From Mycobacterium sp. (GTDB taxonomy: Bacteria > Actinomycetota > Actinomycetes > Mycobacteriales > Mycobacteriaceae), in contig NZ_JASBVP010000009.1 in the NCBI RefSeq assembly GCF_029961025.1, forward strand, positions 1-64,000: DNA of 64,000 nucleotides. Reading direction: 5' to 3'. Positions within the stretch are counted from its first letter, which is position 1. Each line of letters begins with the position of its first letter. Positions 40,878 to 53,343 of the stretch are shown here, in pieces. A program made the translations under genes and the position numbers. The notes beneath the pieces were generated by a model. The model made no database searches. It was not told the DNA's origin and saw only the letters and a program-made list of their open reading frames with translations.

Positions 40878-41885
40878 TTACCCGGGCAGCCGCCGGTTGA
40901 TCAGCAGCGCCGCCAGCCCGGCCAGCGCCAGCACCAGCGAACCCAGCCGCAGCCAGCCGACACTGGCGTCGCCCTTGATGGTCTCGTAGCCGATCTGCTG
41001 CTGCAGGTTCGCATAGACCTGCTTGAGCTCCTGCAGGTTGGAGGCGTTGTAGGCCTGTCCACCGGAGAGCTCGGCGACCTTTTTCATGGTGGTGTCGTCC
41101 ACCGGCACCGGCTGGCGCTGGCCGTTGATCTCCACGAAGCCGTAGGGGGTGCCAAACGAGATGGTTGAGATCGGCACGCCCTGGTCCTTGGCGGTGCGGG
41201 CGGCGGTGAAGGCCCCCTTGGGGTTGTCGGGGTTGGTCGGCACGGTTTCCTTGCCGTCGGAGAACAACACGATGCGCGCCGGCGGCGGGGTGTCGCCGCC
41301 GCCGATCACCGCGCCCACCGTGGCGATGGCCTGCAGCGCGGTGAAGATGGCCTCGCCGGTGGCGGTGCGGTCGGCGAACTGCAGCTTGTCGAGGGCGGCT
41401 TTGACCGCCTCCCGGTTGGTCGTCGGTTGCACCAGAACCGTCGCGGTGCCGGCATAGGCGACCAGCCCGAGGTTGATGCCGGGGGTCAGCTCCCCGGCGA
41501 AGTCTTTGGCCGCGATCTCCGCGGCGACCATCCGGTTGGGTTCCACATCGGTGGCCCGCATCGACTGGGACACGTCGATCACCAGCATGACCACCGCGCG
41601 GTTGCGGGGAATGCGGATGTCGTGGGTCGGCCCCGCCATCGCGATCGTCAACAGCAGCAACGAGCACACCAGCAGCACCGCCGGCAGGTGACGCCACCGG
41701 CCGGGCAGATTGGGCGCAACGCGTTCCAGCAGCTCCATGTTGGCGAACCGCAGCATGCGCCGGTGCCGCGCCACCTGCATGATGATGTACAGCGCCACCA
41801 GCGCGAGCACGACCAGCAGAAACAGGAAAAACCACGGGTGCTCGAAACCGGACAGGGTCATCGGCCCGAGCAGCGGCAGCGTCAT
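40878..41885 (-). CDS. VWA-domain membrane protein (Rv1481 type)
   Basis: 335 residues, the same as Rv1481. Two N-terminal helices (about 19-38 and 68-85), then a von Willebrand A domain with an intact MIDAS, Asp104-x-Ser106-x-Ser108 ([12 protein letters not shown]), and a Thr/Asp-bearing loop ([14 protein letters not shown]). A last helix ([18 protein letters not shown]) anchors the C terminus. Such proteins act with MoxR AAA+ ATPases and DUF58 proteins as a metal-dependent chaperone or complex-assembly set; both partners are encoded next. ATG 41885 is chosen because it gives the family's N terminus; the frame is open to 42224 but overlaps the DUF58 gene. Confidence 0.9.
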   Translation of the reverse strand: MTLPLLGPMTLSGFEHPWFFLFLLVVLALVALYIIMQVARHRRMLRFANMELLERVAPNLPGRWRHLPAVLLVCSLLLLTIAMAGPTHDIRIPRNRAVVMLVIDVSQSMRATDVEPNRMVAAEIAAKDFAGELTPGINLGLVAYAGTATVLVQPTTNREAVKAALDKLQFADRTATGEAIFTALQAIATVGAVIGGGDTPPPARIVLFSDGKETVPTNPDNPKGAFTAARTAKDQGVPISTISFGTPYGFVEINGQRQPVPVDDTTMKKVAELSGGQAYNASNLQELKQVYANLQQQIGYETIKGDASVGWLRLGSLVLALAGLAALLINRRLPG

Positions 41886-41967
41886 GCCGGTCCCGTCGCG
41901 GTGGTCATGCCCGCCGGGGTCGCCGACGGTCCGGCGGCGCCCCGGGGCCGGGGGGTCGGCCGCGAGA

Positions 41968-42921
41968 TCATTGCCGGCCCGCCAGGGCCCCGCGGCGGCG
42001 GGACGTGACGAAGCGGACGATGTCGGCGATCCAATCGCGGTCGGTGCGCAGCGACAGCAGCGGTGCCCCGCAGCCGCGGAAGGTGTTTCTGACGTCGGCG
42101 CGGTGCGCGGCCGCCGCCCTGGCGAAATCCTCGCGCAGCTGGGGGTCGATGGTGAACTCCCGAACCACCCCGGATTCGGCGTCCTGCAAGACGACTTCGC
42201 CGACGTCGGGCAGCTCGACATCACGGGGATCGAGCACCTCGATACCCAGGACTTCGTGACGGCCGGCGATCGCGCGCAGCGGCCGCGTCCAGTTGATCGG
42301 GCCGAGGAAATCGCTGATGATCACCGCCATCCCGCGGCGGCGTTGCGGACGGCGCAGCGCGTCGATGGCCACCGCCAGATCCCCACGCACCCCGACCGGC
42401 GCCCGGGGGGTGGTCGCGATCGTGCGCAGCAGCGTCTGCTCGTGCATCCGCCCGGAGCGCGCCGGAACCCGGGTCATCGTGGCGCCGGTGGCGATCAGGG
42501 CGCCCAGCCGGTTGCCGCCGCCGCTGCTGAGGTAGGTGATCGCGGCCGCCGCCGCCACCGCCAGGTCGCGTTTCTCGCAGACCGTGGTGCCGAAGTCCAG
42601 GCTGGCCGACATGTCGACCACCAGCCAGGTTTCCAGTTCGCGGTCGGCGATCATCTGCCGGACATGGGGGTGGGTGGTGCGCGCGGTGACCGCCCAATCC
42701 ATCCGGCGAACGTCATCGCCGGGCTGATACAGCCGCGACTCCCCCGGCTCGGTGCCCGGACCCGGGATCAGGCCCTGATAGTCACCGTGCAGCATGCCGT
42801 CGAGTTTGCGTTTGATCGTCAGCTCGAGGGTGCGCAGTGCGGCCGCGAGCTTCGGGTCGTCGATCCCGCCGCGAAGCATTGACGGCGGATGCACCACCGC
42901 CGGCGTTTTCGACTCCGTCAC
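41968..42921 (-). CDS. DUF58 protein (Rv1480 type) of the MoxR module
   Basis: 317 residues. The family signature [20 protein letters not shown] (conserved W-x-x-T/S-A region) and a VWA-like half with [19 protein letters not shown] are present, along with [16 protein letters not shown]. Soluble, acidic and basic patches alternate. Encoded between moxR1 and the VWA protein; its ATG overlaps the moxR1 stop by four bases, so the complex is made as a unit. The MoxR-DUF58-VWA set is thought to assemble or activate envelope proteins; in M. tuberculosis it lies next to ripA/ripB just as here. Confidence 0.9.
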   Translation of the reverse strand: MTESKTPAVVHPPSMLRGGIDDPKLAAALRTLELTIKRKLDGMLHGDYQGLIPGPGTEPGESRLYQPGDDVRRMDWAVTARTTHPHVRQMIADRELETWLVVDMSASLDFGTTVCEKRDLAVAAAAAITYLSSGGGNRLGALIATGATMTRVPARSGRMHEQTLLRTIATTPRAPVGVRGDLAVAIDALRRPQRRRGMAVIISDFLGPINWTRPLRAIAGRHEVLGIEVLDPRDVELPDVGEVVLQDAESGVVREFTIDPQLREDFARAAAAHRADVRNTFRGCGAPLLSLRTDRDWIADIVRFVTSRRRGALAGRQ

Positions 42922-44048
42922 CGCACGCTAGCCGCCCCCGCGGCCTGCATCACCGGAGACACCGCGTGGCCTTGCTGCGGGACGGCGTTCACCTGCGGCA
43001 GCGCGACCGTCTGCAGCACCCGGTTGATGACGATCTCCGGCGAGATTTCATCTGCGAGCGCGTCATAGGTGAGCACCAGCCGGTGGCGCAGCACGTCGGG
43101 GATGACGTCGATGACGTCTTGCGGGATCACATAGTCGCGGCCCCGCACCAGCGCCAGCGACCGCGAGGCCGCGATGATGCCCAGCGAGGCACGCGGGGAC
43201 GCACCGAAGGCCACCCAGCTCTTGACATCGTTCATGCCGAGCTGCTCGGGCTGACGGGTGGCGAACACGACGCGCACCACGTAGTCGACCAGCGCATGGT
43301 GGACGAAGGTGTTGGCCGCCAGCTCCTGCAGCCGCAGCAAGTCGCCGGTGGTGAGGATCTGCTTGGGTTGCGGGGGGGTGACGCCCATCCGGTAGATGAT
43401 CTCACGCTCTTCCTCGGCCGACGGGTAGCCGACGTTGATCTTGAACAGGAAACGGTCCCGCTGGGCTTCCGGCAGCGGGTAGACGCCCTCGTGCTCGATC
43501 GGGTTCTGGGTCGCCATCACCAGGAACGGATTGGGCATCGGGAAGGTCTTGCCGCCGATGGACACGTGGCGTTCCTGCATCACCTCCAGCAGCGCCGACT
43601 GCACCTTGGCGGGAGCCCGGTTGATCTCGTCGGCCAGCAGGAAGTTGACCACCACCGGGCCGAGCTCGGTGTCGAACTCCTCCTTGCCCTGCCGGTAGAT
43701 GCGGGTGCCGATGATATCGGTGGGCACCAGGTCCGGGGTGAACTGGATCCGGGCGAACGTTCCGCCGACGACCCGGGCGAAGGTCTCCACCGCCAGCGTC
43801 TTGGCCACCCCGGGAACACCCTCGAGCAGCACGTGGCCTTTGGACAACAAGCCCACCAGCATCCGCTCGACGAGCTGGTCTTGACCGACGATGATTCGCT
43901 TGACCTCGAAGACGGCCCGCTCCAGGGTGTGCACTTCGGCGGCCAGCCCGTTGCCGCCGCCGGGCGCCGCGTGCGCCGGGGGGGCCGACGGCCCGCCCTG
44001 GCCGGAATACCCGCTGGCGCCCGGGGCCAGCCCACCTGCTGATGTCAT
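42918..44048 (-). CDS. moxR1: MoxR1 AAA+ ATPase
   Basis: 376 residues. A glycine/proline-rich disordered N terminus (about 1-32) precedes the AAA+ core: Walker A GVPGVAKT (77-84), Walker B DEIN (141-144) with RAPAKVQSALLEVMQE, sensor 1 (LVMATQNPIEHEGVY) and the MoxR C-terminal lid ending NAVPQQGHAVSPVMQ. It hydrolyses ATP to remodel a client, probably with the DUF58 and VWA partners. Rv1479 orthologue. About 210 bases separate it from ripB; the stretch 44049-44261 contains no gene and may carry its promoter. Confidence 0.95.
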   Translation of the reverse strand: MTSAGGLAPGASGYSGQGGPSAPPAHAAPGGGNGLAAEVHTLERAVFEVKRIIVGQDQLVERMLVGLLSKGHVLLEGVPGVAKTLAVETFARVVGGTFARIQFTPDLVPTDIIGTRIYRQGKEEFDTELGPVVVNFLLADEINRAPAKVQSALLEVMQERHVSIGGKTFPMPNPFLVMATQNPIEHEGVYPLPEAQRDRFLFKINVGYPSAEEEREIIYRMGVTPPQPKQILTTGDLLRLQELAANTFVHHALVDYVVRVVFATRQPEQLGMNDVKSWVAFGASPRASLGIIAASRSLALVRGRDYVIPQDVIDVIPDVLRHRLVLTYDALADEISPEIVINRVLQTVALPQVNAVPQQGHAVSPVMQAAGAASVR

Positions 44049-44261
44049 CGGCTACTACCTTCCACGGCTCGACCTTCACAGCACTGCCGAACACGCCTGC
44101 TGACCCGATCGGAATCGCGGCCGGCGGCGTGCTCTTGTTCAACTATTCCAGGCGTCGGTGATTCCGTCGACGCGATGTCCGCGCGCGCCGGCGGCGACCC
44201 GGCCCCCCGGGCGCCCGGCCCCGCCCGTCGGCCCTGTCGCGCCGTCGGGCCGGATACCGGC

Positions 44262-44975
44262 TCAAGACTCGATGATCCGGGTGACATACGGGGTCATCCC
44301 GGCGGTTCGCACCGGGCTGATGATCACTTTGCCGGCGATGCTGGAGGCCTCTAACATCTGGCCGTTGCCCAAATACAGCGTGACGTGCTGGCTGCCGCCC
44401 GGCCCGTAGAAGATCAGGTCGCCGCGCTTGGCCTGCGACGGCGGCACGTGCCGGCCCGCGTTGTACTGGTCACCGGAAAACCTGGGGATCAGCACGCCGA
44501 CCCCGGCGAACGCGTAGCGGGTCAATCCCGAGCAATCGAAGCCGACGGTGTCGGCGCCGGAATCCACGCCCTTGCTCGGCCCCTGCAGGGTGCCGCCGCC
44601 CCACGAATACGGCACCCCCAGCTGCGAGGTCCCGCGTTTGATCACGTACTCGACAGCCTGGCGGCCGTACACCCGCGGGATTCTAGCGGGGCTGGTGCTG
44701 GTGGCGGCCGTGGTGCCGGCGATATTCAGGCCCAGGCCGCTCAGGAACTTTCGCCCCAGATCGAGCGTGGTCTGCGTCGCCTGGGCGGTGGCCGCCATCG
44801 AGGCATTGGCGATGGCCACCGGATCCCCCGGAGCGCCCGCGCTGGGCACCGCCGGCAACGTGGGGTCCCAGGCGCCGGCGTCCGCGGCGGCGGGACCGGG
44901 CGACCCGATCAGCACACCGACCGTCACCACCGATGTCAACACCCGGTTGACCAGTCGAAAACCCTTGTGGTCCAT
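44262..44975 (-). CDS. ripB: RipB, secreted NlpC/P60 peptidoglycan endopeptidase
   Basis: 237 residues with a Sec signal peptide (hydrophobic core VLTSVVTVGVLIGS, cleavage near AAADAG at about residue 32). Catalytic triad of the NlpC/P60 fold: Cys148 (FDCSG), His197 (GSQHV) and Glu209 (MLEA). It cuts the D-Glu-mDAP bond in peptidoglycan stems. The gene lacks the long coiled-coil prodomain of RipA. It is 13 bases downstream of ripA, same direction: a ripA-ripB operon as in M. tuberculosis (Rv1477-Rv1478). The sequence GRIPRVYGR-type linker before the domain is kept (ARIPRVYGRQAVEYV). Confidence 0.95.
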   Translation of the reverse strand: MDHKGFRLVNRVLTSVVTVGVLIGSPGPAAADAGAWDPTLPAVPSAGAPGDPVAIANASMAATAQATQTTLDLGRKFLSGLGLNIAGTTAATSTSPARIPRVYGRQAVEYVIKRGTSQLGVPYSWGGGTLQGPSKGVDSGADTVGFDCSGLTRYAFAGVGVLIPRFSGDQYNAGRHVPPSQAKRGDLIFYGPGGSQHVTLYLGNGQMLEASSIAGKVIISPVRTAGMTPYVTRIIES

Positions 44976-44988
44976 AGATATCCCGACG

Positions 44989-46452
44989 TCAGAATTCGAT
45001 GTAGCGAACTACGTAGGGGGTCATGCCGCTGGTGCGCACCGGCGCAACCCGCACCGGCACCCCGGTGTCGAAGGCCTCGAGCATCTGGTTGTTGCCCAGG
45101 TAGAGCGTCACGTGCTGGCTGCCGCCGGGGCCGTAGAAGATGACGTCGCCGCGACGCATCTGCGCCGACGGAATCTTGCGGCCGAGCTTGTATTGATCAC
45201 CCGAGTAGTGCGGCAGTTTGATGCCCACCCCGGCGAACGAGTACAGGATCAGACCCGAGCAGTCGAAGCCGACCGTGTCGGCGCCGGAGCCGATGCCCCG
45301 GCTGGGGCCGGCCGCATTGCCACCCCCCCAGGAATACGGCACGCCGATCTGCGACATCCCGCGGCGAATCACGTATTCGGAGGCCTGCCGGCCGTACACC
45401 CGGGGGATGCGTCCGTTGGTGAACCCGGGGTCGGGGGTGTTGGGTTTGATCAGGCCCACCGACTGCAGAAACTTGCGCCCCATGTCGGCGGTGACCTGCG
45501 ACGAGGTCGCCGAGATGCCCAAAACGGTGTTGATGATCGCGACCGGGTCGCCGGGGACGTTGGCGCTGGGCACCGCCGGCAGCGTGGGATCCCAGCCGGT
45601 ATCCCACTGGCCGGGGTGGTGATCCGGCGGCGTTCCCGGGCCCGGGGATGCGGGATCCCACCGGTCGGACTCGACCCGACCGCCCCCGCCGCGGGCCGGC
45701 GCCGCCCAGTTGCGGGCCGCGTCGAGCCTGGCCCGGGCCTCTCGGCGTTCGGCGGCCAGGCGGTCGATCTCCTTTTGCTGCTCCCCGAACTTGCGCTGGG
45801 TGGCGGTCAGGACGGCGACCGCCGCGTCCTGGCTGGCCTGGGCCTCCGCGACGGCCTTGTCGGCTTTCTGCTTGGCCAGCCGCGCCATCGACTCCTTGTT
45901 GACCCGCTCGGTGCGGGCCCGCTGCAGCTGCGCCAGCACGCGGCGGGAACTGGCCGCCAGGGTCTGCCCGGCGGTCGCGGTGGCGATGACGTCGTCGGGG
46001 GTGGCCGCGATCAGGTAGCGATCGGACGGACCGTTGACGTAGGTGGCCGCCGCGAAGGTGTCGAACCGGCGCTGGGCCGCGGCGATCGCGGTGTTGGCGT
46101 CGTCGACGGCCTGCCGGCTGACCTCGACGTCGCGCTGTGCGGCGGCGGCGTTGTCCCGCGCGGTTTGCACGTCGACCAAGGCCTTGTTGACCTGCTCCTG
46201 CTCGGCTTGGATGGCGGCGCCGAGGCTCTGCAGGCGCTGGTCGGCCTCGGCGACCGCAGCGATCAGGGCGGCCAGCGTGTCGGGGCCGGTGTCGGGGTCG
46301 GCCTTAGCCAGCCCCGGTGCCCGTCCCGGCAGCCCCGCCAGCACGGCCACGCCCACGGCAAAACTCAGGACAAAACTGAGGGAAGATGACATCGCGGTCC
46401 GCGCGAGCCCGCCGGCCGACTGCACAGCAGGGCCGCGGCAAGTGCGTCTCAT
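44989..46452 (-). CDS. ripA: RipA, secreted NlpC/P60 peptidoglycan endopeptidase with coiled-coil prodomain
   Basis: 487 residues (472 in M. tuberculosis). Signal peptide with hydrophobic core LSFVLSFAVGVAVLAGL, alanine-rich coiled-coil domain (about 55-250; AEADQRLQSLGAAIQAEQEQ onwards), a proline-rich linker with repeats (WDPTLPAVPSANVPGDP), then the NlpC/P60 domain with Cys398 (FDCSG), His447 (GSQHV) and Glu459. RipA splits septal peptidoglycan during daughter-cell separation and is held inactive by its prodomain; it interacts with RpfB. AGAGGAGATCC lies 10 bases before the ATG. The 190 bases upstream hold GTCACA and TGTGACC sequences (around 46578 and 46609), possible MtrA-type boxes; MtrA regulates ripA in M. 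tuberculosis. Confidence 0.95.
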   Translation of the reverse strand: MRRTCRGPAVQSAGGLARTAMSSSLSFVLSFAVGVAVLAGLPGRAPGLAKADPDTGPDTLAALIAAVAEADQRLQSLGAAIQAEQEQVNKALVDVQTARDNAAAAQRDVEVSRQAVDDANTAIAAAQRRFDTFAAATYVNGPSDRYLIAATPDDVIATATAGQTLAASSRRVLAQLQRARTERVNKESMARLAKQKADKAVAEAQASQDAAVAVLTATQRKFGEQQKEIDRLAAERREARARLDAARNWAAPARGGGGRVESDRWDPASPGPGTPPDHHPGQWDTGWDPTLPAVPSANVPGDPVAIINTVLGISATSSQVTADMGRKFLQSVGLIKPNTPDPGFTNGRIPRVYGRQASEYVIRRGMSQIGVPYSWGGGNAAGPSRGIGSGADTVGFDCSGLILYSFAGVGIKLPHYSGDQYKLGRKIPSAQMRRGDVIFYGPGGSQHVTLYLGNNQMLEAFDTGVPVRVAPVRTSGMTPYVVRYIEF

Positions 46453-46649
46453 TGGACTCGGATCTCCTCTGGCTCAACCCGAACGGACGGCGCCGGCCCC
46501 AGTAGTCACTGGAAGCACGAATTGAACACAAGCATCACTAGAGACCGTACGTCACGAATGACACAAAAGAAACTTCCGTCACAGACCCAGGCCGGTTAGT
46601 GCACGGGCTGTGACCAAACGGTGATCCGGCGTCGTGGGACGCCCACCGA

Positions 46650-50262
<3,613 letters not shown>

Positions 50263-50275
50263 CGCGGTTCCGGCT

Positions 50276-50839
50276 GTGCCCAGGGTCAGTGGTGACCGCC
50301 TGGCGGCCCGCCGCCGCCAAATCCTCGACGGTGCACGCCGCTGCTTCGCCGAATACGGCTATGACCGGGCCACCGTCCGCCGGCTCGAGAAAGCCATCGG
50401 GTTGTCGCGCGGGGCGATCTTTCACCACTTTCGCGACAAGGACACGTTGTTCTTCGAATTGGCGCGCGAAGACGCCGAGCGGATGGCCGAGGTCACCTCG
50501 CGTGAGGGGCTCATCCAGGTGATGCGCGACCTGCTCGCCGCGCCCGACGAGTTCGACTGGCTGGCCACCCGTCTGGAAATCGCACGCCGGCTGCGAAACG
50601 ACCCGGTGTTCAACCGCGGATGGACCCAGCGCGGTGCCGAGCTGGCGGCGGCGACGGCAGACCGGTTGCGCCGCCAGACCCGGGCCGGCCGGCTACGCGA
50701 CGACGTCCCCGGCGAGGTGCTGCAGTGCTACCTGGATCTCGTCCTTGACGGGCTGGTGGCCCGGCTGGCGTCCGGCGAGGACCCGCAGTTGCTCGCCGCC
50801 GTCTTAGACCTGGTGGAAAACTCGGTGCGGCGAGGCTGA
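50276..50839 (+). CDS. TetR-family regulator, likely AcnR-type repressor of acn
   Basis: 187 residues. The N-terminal HTH is RAR..RQILDGARRCFAEYGYDRAT and LSRGAIFHHFRDKDTLFFEL, the latter a close match to the recognition helix of AcnR of corynebacteria, which represses aconitase and also binds the acn promoter region. The ligand domain (about 60-187) has no recognised pocket. The GTG at 50276 (MPRVSGDRLAARRRQI) follows acn by 14 bases; co-transcription implies feedback control. Orthologue of Rv1474c. No operator is obvious by eye between 47229 and 47433. Confidence 0.88.
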   Translation: MPRVSGDRLAARRRQILDGARRCFAEYGYDRATVRRLEKAIGLSRGAIFHHFRDKDTLFFELAREDAERMAEVTSREGLIQVMRDLLAAPDEFDWLATRLEIARRLRNDPVFNRGWTQRGAELAAATADRLRRQTRAGRLRDDVPGEVLQCYLDLVLDGLVARLASGEDPQLLAAVLDLVENSVRRG

Positions 50840-50848
50840 ATCGAGACG

Positions 50849-51040
50849 TTAGCGGGATCGCCTGCGGTGGTTGGGTCCGCCCCGGCTGCGCATCGCCGCC
50901 CCCGATTCCCGCAGCATGCTGTGAATGGTCCCGTATGATCTGCCGGTCGAGGCCGCCAGCTTGCGGATGCTGGCCCCGCCCTCGTAGGCGTTGCGCAACT
51001 CGCCCAGCAACTGTTCGCGCGTCTTCTTCGATTTCCTCAT
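50849..51040 (-). CDS. Small HTH protein, Rv1473A type
   Basis: 63 residues with an N-terminal helix-turn-helix (EQLLGELRNAYEGGASIRKL, ASTGRSYGTIHSMLRESG) followed by an arginine-rich tail (SRGGPNHRRRSR). It resembles the single-domain HTH proteins that form a stand-alone DNA-binding unit, and the Rv1473A orthologue sits in this place in M. tuberculosis. It is convergent with the TetR gene, nine bases apart. Regulator targets are unknown. The start ATG at 51040 is followed by an immediate lysine/arginine-rich helix (MRKSKKTREQLL). Confidence 0.8.
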   Translation of the reverse strand: MRKSKKTREQLLGELRNAYEGGASIRKLAASTGRSYGTIHSMLRESGAAMRSRGGPNHRRRSR

Positions 51041-51180
51041 CTGGCGCCTCCCGCGATGCCAAGACCCCTTGCGGCCAGCCTAAGGAAGCCACCGTCGGCG
51101 GCGGGCCCGTTTCACCGAAAACACTTGCGGCCCCACGACGCCGGATGGCCCGAGCGATCGGCGACCCGGGTGTTGCGGCC

Positions 51181-52812
51181 TCAGGCCAGCTGGATCAGGT
51201 CCCGATACTCCTCGGACCAGTAGTCTTCGGTGCCGTCGGGCAGCAGCACGACGCGCTGCGGATCGAGCGCCTCGGCCGCCCCCGGGTCGTGCGTCACCAG
51301 CACAACCGCGCCCGTGTAGCTGCGAAGCGCGTCGAGCACCCGCTCCCGAGACATGGGATCGAGATTGTTGGTCGGTTCGTCGAGCAACAACACGTTCGCG
51401 GTGGATGCCACCAAACCGGCCAGGGCGAGCCGGGTCTTCTCCCCGCCGGAGAGCGTTCCGGCCGGCTGATCGAGCTGCGCGCCGCTGAACATGAACGCCC
51501 CCAGCAGCCCCCGCAGATCCTGCTCACCGGATTGCGGTGCGGCGTGGACGATGTTCTGCCATACCGTCGCGTCGTCGTCGAGGGTGTCGTGCTCTTGGGC
51601 GAAATAGCCCAGTTTCACCCCGTGCCCGGGCTCGAGCGTGCCGGCGGTCGGCTTTTCGACACCGGCCAGCAACCGCAGCAGGGTGGTTTTGCCCGCACCG
51701 TTGAAACCGAGCACCACCACCCGGGAGCCGCGGTCGATCGCCAGGTCCACCCCGGTGAACACTTCCAGTGATCCGTAGGTCTTGGTTAACCCCTTGGCCA
51801 CCAAGGGTGTGCGCCCGCACGGTGCCGGGGTGGGAAACCTGATCCGGGCCACCTTCTCGGCCTGCTGCTCCTCGTCGAGAGCGGCCATCATCCGGTTGGC
51901 TCGTCGCAACATGTTTTGGGCAGCAACGGCTTTGGTGGCCTTAGCGCCAAGCTTGGCGGCCTGGACGCGCAGCGCGGCGGCTTTGCGCTCGGCGTTGACA
52001 CGCTCCCGCCGGCGACGCTGCTCGTCGGTGGCGCGGGCGTCGAGGTACTTCTGCCAGCTCATGTTGTAGACGTCGACTTGAGCGCGTGCCGCATCTAAAA
52101 ACCACACCCGGTTGACCACATCGGCCAGCAGGTCGACATTGTGGCTGACCAGCACCAGCCCGCCGGTGTGGGCCCGCAGGAACTCCCGCAGCCAGCCCAG
52201 TGAATCGGTGTCGAGGTGATTGGTCGGCTCGTCGAGCAGCAGCGTGGTCGACGCGCCCGGACCGCTGCTGCCGGAGGCGGCGAACAGGATGCGCGCCAGC
52301 TCCACCCGGCGGCGCTGACCGCCCGACAGCGTGCGCAGCGGCTGAGCCAGCACCCGTTGCGGCAGCCCGAGGTTCGCGCAGATGCGCCCCGCCTCGTTCT
52401 CGGCGCGGTAACCGCCCAGCGCGGCGAACCGCTCCTCGAGCTCGCCGTAGCGGCGGACGGCGCGCTCCAGGTCATCGGCGGCGGCGACTTCGGCCATCAA
52501 CGCCTGCTGCTTTTCCATCTCGGCGAGCAGGGTGTCCAATCCACGCGCCGACAGCACCCGATCGCGGGCCAGCACCTCCAGGTCACCTTCTTTGGGATCC
52601 TGTGGCAGATAACCGATGTCGCCGGTGCGAAACACGGTGCCGGCATACGGCTGGCTTTCGCCCGCGAGGATCCGCAGGGTGGTGGTCTTGCCGGCGCCGT
52701 TACGCCCGACCAGCCCGATGCGGTCCCCGGGCTGAACACGCAGCCCGGAACCGCTGACGGCGAGCAACGTGCGGGCTCCGGCGCGGACCTCCAGGTCCGT
52801 TGCCGTGATCAC
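51181..52812 (-). CDS. ABC-F family ATPase (Rv1473 type)
   Basis: 543 residues, two ABC domains in one chain and no membrane segments. First Walker A in GLVGRNGAGKTTTLRILAGE, signature LSGGQRRRVELARIL; second Walker A in VLGFNGAGKTTLLRLL, signature LSGGEKTRLALAGL, each with its Walker B LLLDEPTN. Between them is the long basic linker (DEQRRRRERVNAERKAAALR) typical of ribosome-associated ABC-F proteins, which bind the E site and act in translation rescue or antibiotic protection. Rv1473 is associated with macrolide tolerance; that is family knowledge. GTG 52812 (VITATDLEV) has GGAGGG five bases upstream; the frame is open to 52872. Confidence 0.92.
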   Translation of the reverse strand: MITATDLEVRAGARTLLAVSGSGLRVQPGDRIGLVGRNGAGKTTTLRILAGESQPYAGTVFRTGDIGYLPQDPKEGDLEVLARDRVLSARGLDTLLAEMEKQQALMAEVAAADDLERAVRRYGELEERFAALGGYRAENEAGRICANLGLPQRVLAQPLRTLSGGQRRRVELARILFAASGSSGPGASTTLLLDEPTNHLDTDSLGWLREFLRAHTGGLVLVSHNVDLLADVVNRVWFLDAARAQVDVYNMSWQKYLDARATDEQRRRRERVNAERKAAALRVQAAKLGAKATKAVAAQNMLRRANRMMAALDEEQQAEKVARIRFPTPAPCGRTPLVAKGLTKTYGSLEVFTGVDLAIDRGSRVVVLGFNGAGKTTLLRLLAGVEKPTAGTLEPGHGVKLGYFAQEHDTLDDDATVWQNIVHAAPQSGEQDLRGLLGAFMFSGAQLDQPAGTLSGGEKTRLALAGLVASTANVLLLDEPTNNLDPMSRERVLDALRSYTGAVVLVTHDPGAAEALDPQRVVLLPDGTEDYWSEEYRDLIQLA

Positions 52813-52981
52813 GGTCACCCTCCTCGTCGTCTGCGTCTGGCCGGGGCACGCGGTGCTCGGTCTCCCGGGCACCGTCGCGGCCGCGGGATCGGCGTGCCGA
52901 CACCCGCCGGGCCGGCGGTTGCCGCCGTCCCAACAGACTAGCGGTCTTCCGCCCCGGCTTCCGCGAGCCCGGGGTACGGGC

Positions 52982-53341
<360 letters not shown>

Positions 53342-53343
53342 CC

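Noticed and set aside
41710..42882. 390-codon plus-strand frame across the DUF58 gene
   Set aside because: Antisense shadow; the DUF58, MoxR1 and VWA genes explain this stretch completely.
44548..46389. 613-codon plus-strand frame opposite ripA/ripB
   Set aside because: Antisense shadow of two well-recognised secreted endopeptidases; composition is Arg/Gly/His-rich with no motif.
46453..46649. c-di-AMP (ydaO-type) riboswitch upstream of ripA
   Set aside because: Actinobacteria can have this riboswitch before cell-wall hydrolase genes, but I could not find its conserved core sequences on the coding strand in this 197-base leader.
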